Assembly: GCF_001042475.2 (NCBI RefSeq)
Contig: NZ_LECW02000024.1
Span: forward strand, 1-64,000
Source: Bacillus glycinifermentans
GTDB lineage: Bacteria; Bacillota; Bacilli; Bacillales; Bacillaceae
DNA length: 64,000 nucleotides
Direction: 5' to 3'
Positions 62,201 through 64,000 of the stretch are shown in pieces. Position numbers and translations under genes: made by a program. How positions within the stretch are numbered: position 1 is the stretch's first letter; every line of letters begins with the position of its first letter. The notes below the pieces were generated by a model that saw only the letters and a program-made list of their open reading frames with translations, did no database searches and was not told the DNA's origin.

Positions 62201-64000
62201 CGGCGCTTTTTTCATGACCTGCTGCACCGGCTCTCCGTCTGCGAGAATAAACCGCGTACGCAATGATTCATGCCTTTCAATCAAGCATTGAAACGCGTTT
62301 TCAAGCCGTTTACGATCAAGATCTCCTTCCAATACAAGAACTGCCGGCATATTATAGGCTGTTGCATGAGGGTCAAGCTGCTGCAGTACATACATGCGCT
62401 TCTGCGCTGATGACACTGCATAGGTTTCCTGCTGCGGAGCAGGTTCGATGCTCGCATGTGATGAAGTGTTTTGATTCGTCTCGATCCATTTCGCAAGTTC
62501 CCTTACCGTCGGATGACGGAAAATATCCCGCAAATGAATGTCTGCTCCCAGCTCTCGGTGAATACGGGAAACGAGCGTCATCGCTTTCAATGAGTGGCCG
62601 CCCGATTCGAAGAAATGGTCGGCGGCACCTGCACGTTTAAGACCCAGCACTTTCTGCCAAAGGAGCGCCAGGCGTTCTTCAGTTTCCGTAGCAGGTTTTA
62701 CATATTCCGGCCTGGCGGACACGCGGTCTGGTTCAGGCAGTGCTTTTCGGTTCAACTTGCCATTTGCCGTCAGCGGCATTGACGGCAGCGATGTGAAGAA
62801 CGCCGGAACCATGTAAGACGGCAGTTCCGAAGCAACATGCACACGCAGCTCTTCCGCTGCCAACGGCTGTTTTGCAACAAAATAGGCGGACAGCGCTTTA
62901 TCGCCATTTGCATCTTCCTGCGCGGTCACAACCGCTTCCTTCACCGCCTTGTGCTCCAGCAGGCGATGCTCGATCTCTCCCAGCTCGACCCGATAGCCGC
63001 GGATTTTAACCTGTTGGTCAGCCCGTCCCAAATATTCTATGTTCCCGTCCGGCAACCATCGCGCCAGATCTCCTGTCTTGTACATTCGAACATCCGTCAT
63101 GAACGGATGATTCACAAATTTTTCCGCCGTCAACTCCGGCCTGTTGAGGTAGCCGCGGGCAAGACCTGCTCCGCTGATACATAACTCGCCGGCTACCCCA
63201 ATCGGCTGCATTGCCTGATAGGGACTGACTATGGAAAGCTGGAGGTTATCAATCGGTTTTCCAATCGGAACGGTCGTAACAGCTTCCGTTTTGGAACATT
63301 TATAATGACTCACCTCAACGGTCGCTTCTGTAGGCCCGTACATATTGATCAAATCGGCACCGATTTTGCGGGACACCAGGCGCTGAAAGCGTTCAACCAA
63401 TGCCGCCGGCAAAGCTTCACCACTGGCGAATACCCGCCGGACGCTTCGTATCTGTTCAACGCGATTTTCGTCTTCAAGAGCATCCAGAAAGGCAGATAAC
63501 ATCGATGGTACAAAATGGATTGTCGTTACGCCGTGCTGCGCAATAGTTTGGAACAGCACTTTCGGATCTTTTTCTCCTCCCGGCGGCAGCAGGCAAACTT
63601 TCGCACCGACTTCTCCCCACCACAAAAGCTCCCATACAGAAACGTCAAAGCTGAACTGGGTTTTTTGTAAAATGACGTCATGAGCCCGGAGAGGATAGCA
63701 TTTCTGCATCCAATGTAAACGATTGATGACTGAATGATGTTCGACCATGACGCCTTTCGGCTTTCCGGTTGATCCTGATGTATATATCAGATAAGCCAGA
63801 TCGTTTGCTTTGGCAGCGGGAGGCAGGTTAGGCTCGATTCCCGACAGCTCCTCGGTTTCATCCAAAATGATGCTTTTTCCGTTAAACGAAATAGGCGCTT
63901 TGCCATCCGGCTGTCTTAATAACAATCTGGTCTGACTGTCCTCCAGCATGAACCGGATCCGTTCTTCCGGATAGTCCGGGTCGATCGGGAGATATGCACC
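59291..64000 (-). CDS. Non-ribosomal peptide synthetase, A-T-C-A-T part (5' end outside window)
   Basis: The 3' 1569 codons of a multimodular synthetase; the frame is open to the right edge. Order: A domain from core A2 (GAYLPIDPDYPEERI) through YTSGSTGKPKGV, by-eye code DVWHFSMVEK (Ser-like). Then a T domain FFESGGHSLKAM (about 467, Ser in place of the usual Leu before GGHSL), C domain YAVSSAQKRMYVLQQL with MHHIIADGVT (about 650), A domain with YTSGTTGKPKGV (about 1127) and unusual code DAHFAAYVVK, and T domain FFELGGHSLKAM (about 1504). No epimerisation or methylation domain is seen. The enzyme loads amino acids as thioesters and condenses them in order; the chain passes to the next subunit at 59283. 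Confidence 0.92.
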   Translation of the reverse strand, partial: GAYLPIDPDYPEERIRFMLEDSQTRLLLRQPDGKAPISFNGKSIILDETEELSGIEPNLPPAAKANDLAYLIYTSGSTGKPKGVMVEHHSVINRLHWMQKCYPLRAHDVILQKTQFSFDVSVWELLWWGEVGAKVCLLPPGGEKDPKVLFQTIAQHGVTTIHFVPSMLSAFLDALEDENRVEQIRSVRRVFASGEALPAALVERFQRLVSRKIGADLINMYGPTEATVEVSHYKCSKTEAVTTVPIGKPIDNLQLSIVSPYQAMQPIGVAGELCISGAGLARGYLNRPELTAEKFVNHPFMTDVRMYKTGDLARWLPDGNIEYLGRADQQVKIRGYRVELGEIEHRLLEHKAVKEAVVTAQEDANGDKALSAYFVAKQPLAAEELRVHVASELPSYMVPAFFTSLPSMPLTANGKLNRKALPEPDRVSARPEYVKPATETEERLALLWQKVLGLKRAGAADHFFESGGHSLKAMTLVSRIHRELGADIHLRDIFRHPTVRELAKWIETNQNTSSHASIEPAPQQETYAVSSAQKRMYVLQQLDPHATAYNMPAVLVLEGDLDRKRLENAFQCLIERHESLRTRFILADGEPVQQVMKKAPLAVAYAGGTEEEAEQWAQSFVQPFDLRTAPLLRVGVMTISAVRHLLAIDMHHIIADGVTISNFINEFSRLYDGAVLDPLKIQYKDFAVWQNARMESEAYRKKEGYWIEQLGGELPLLQLPADKPRPPVQSFSGDVLTVTVEGEQKLKLERLARENGATLYMVLLAAYQTLLSHYTRQDDIIVGSPISGRLHADLENVAGMFANTLALRGYPKGEKTFKRFLKEIRETALEAFEHQEVPFEVLIEKLGVHRDINRNPIFDAMFALQNMENAELKMDGLTLRPYELKYKTAKFDLTMHAEEKGEELQFTWEYSTALFERETVERWAGHWLRLLKQVTENPDVRLGEIDLLTETEKDQLFKTFNSTKADYPENKTIQQLFEEQAERTPDHIAIAFKDRTLTYRELNKRANRLAHALRRRGVQPNDVIGLMMERSPDMIIGILGILKSGAAFVPVDPDYPAQRIRLMIEDSSASIFVAQSHLAERLPSAVTMIEADSSAMRNESEDNPAAVNEPEHFFYVIYTSGTTGKPKGVMLNHRNFVNLIHFQLTKTDVDFSHAVLQYATFNFDASYHEIFSTLLSGGRLQLITKEQRTDVNELLGIIEDNRIQVLFLPPSFLKFVFQNKDYAERFPACVRHIACAGEQLVVTAEMKKALCEKQITLHNYYGPSETHVVTTLTMKPGDLIDDFPAIGKPISNTRIYLLNDSKKPVPIGVDGELYIAGDSVGPGYMNQAQLTAEKFEADPFHSGGSMYQTGDLARWLPDGNIKYIGRIDHQIKIRGYRIELDEIEQRLLAHEAVKEAAVIVRADAAGDKTLCAYYTAKLPVGTDELRGHLASALPAYMLPSFLTELERMPVTANGKLNRKALPEPKHLAGATYVEPSTATEAQLAVLWQETLGLDRVGADDHFFELGGHSLKAMNLVARIHQELDTEVPLRELFRHPTVRELAAWIEANGSASPYAAIQPAPRNIKRKGD

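Noticed and set aside
52373-64000. Fengycin, lichenysin, bacitracin or iturin operon
   Set aside because: Module order, lack of epimerisation domains and the by-eye A-domain codes do not fit those systems; not excluded without a database search.

Overview
The window looks like chromosomal DNA of the Bacillus licheniformis group (B. licheniformis, B. paralicheniformis or a close relative). The reasons are a Ynd-type germinant receptor operon with two B subunits, AprX, CsaA, CzrA, CotC- and CotD-like coat proteins, SigA, SigD and SigK type promoters, strong GGAGG ribosome sites and frequent TTG starts. The species is inferred from gene content; no rRNA is present. A block from about 19.3 to 35.0 kb (czrA, yocA, yozB, yocD, yocH, recQ) follows, from memory, the B. 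subtilis czrA-yoc-recQ order, with extra genes inserted.

Layout. 1-4.0 kb: germination operon (A, B, B and the start of C, minus strand). 4.3-8.5 kb: antibiotic-related genes: an ABC-F protein behind a long leader, a class B1 metallo-beta-lactamase, a ClbS/DfsB protein and a decayed AAC(6')-like acetyltransferase. 8.6-19.6 kb: a chemoreceptor, csaA, aprX, several TetR, WYL and ArsR regulators with visible operators, a candidate small RNA and a broken PL3 pectate lyase. 20-35 kb: transporters, yocA, a surface glycosylation-type cluster whose glycosyltransferase carries a nonsense codon, a repeat protein, a DUF1796 protein and a CapD/PseB-like dehydratase, then yozB, yocD, yocH with a WalR box, and recQ. 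35-36.4 kb: small membrane and motility proteins and tRNA-Arg(CCT).

From 36.4 to about 43.4 kb, directly after the tRNA, lies an AT-rich graveyard of prophage and conflict genes. It holds a type I toxin-antitoxin candidate, a broken xkdF, a frameshifted polymorphic toxin with an intact Imm22 gene, the tail of a rap gene with an intact phr gene, broken arpU copies, two secreted Ig-like proteins (one broken), toxin tails, and a structured RNA with a terminator. 43.6-51 kb returns to ordinary genes: a crystallin-like secreted protein, NAD-dependent oxidoreductases, YxeA, a pentapeptide protein, cotC, cotD, a LysE exporter and a stand-alone zinc-type S14 gene.

The right end (51.2-64 kb, minus strand) is the 3' end of a non-ribosomal peptide synthetase operon that runs off the window. 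Four adenylation domains are visible (by-eye codes suggest Ser, unknown, possibly aromatic, and Gln), followed by a thioesterase. A frameshift interrupts the last synthetase. The final gene is an indoleamine-dioxygenase/PrnB superfamily heme protein with the axial His and GTGG motif conserved. A synthetase ending next to a tryptophan-oxygenase-like enzyme is the most promising undescribed system here. No CRISPR array, rRNA or intact insertion sequence was seen.
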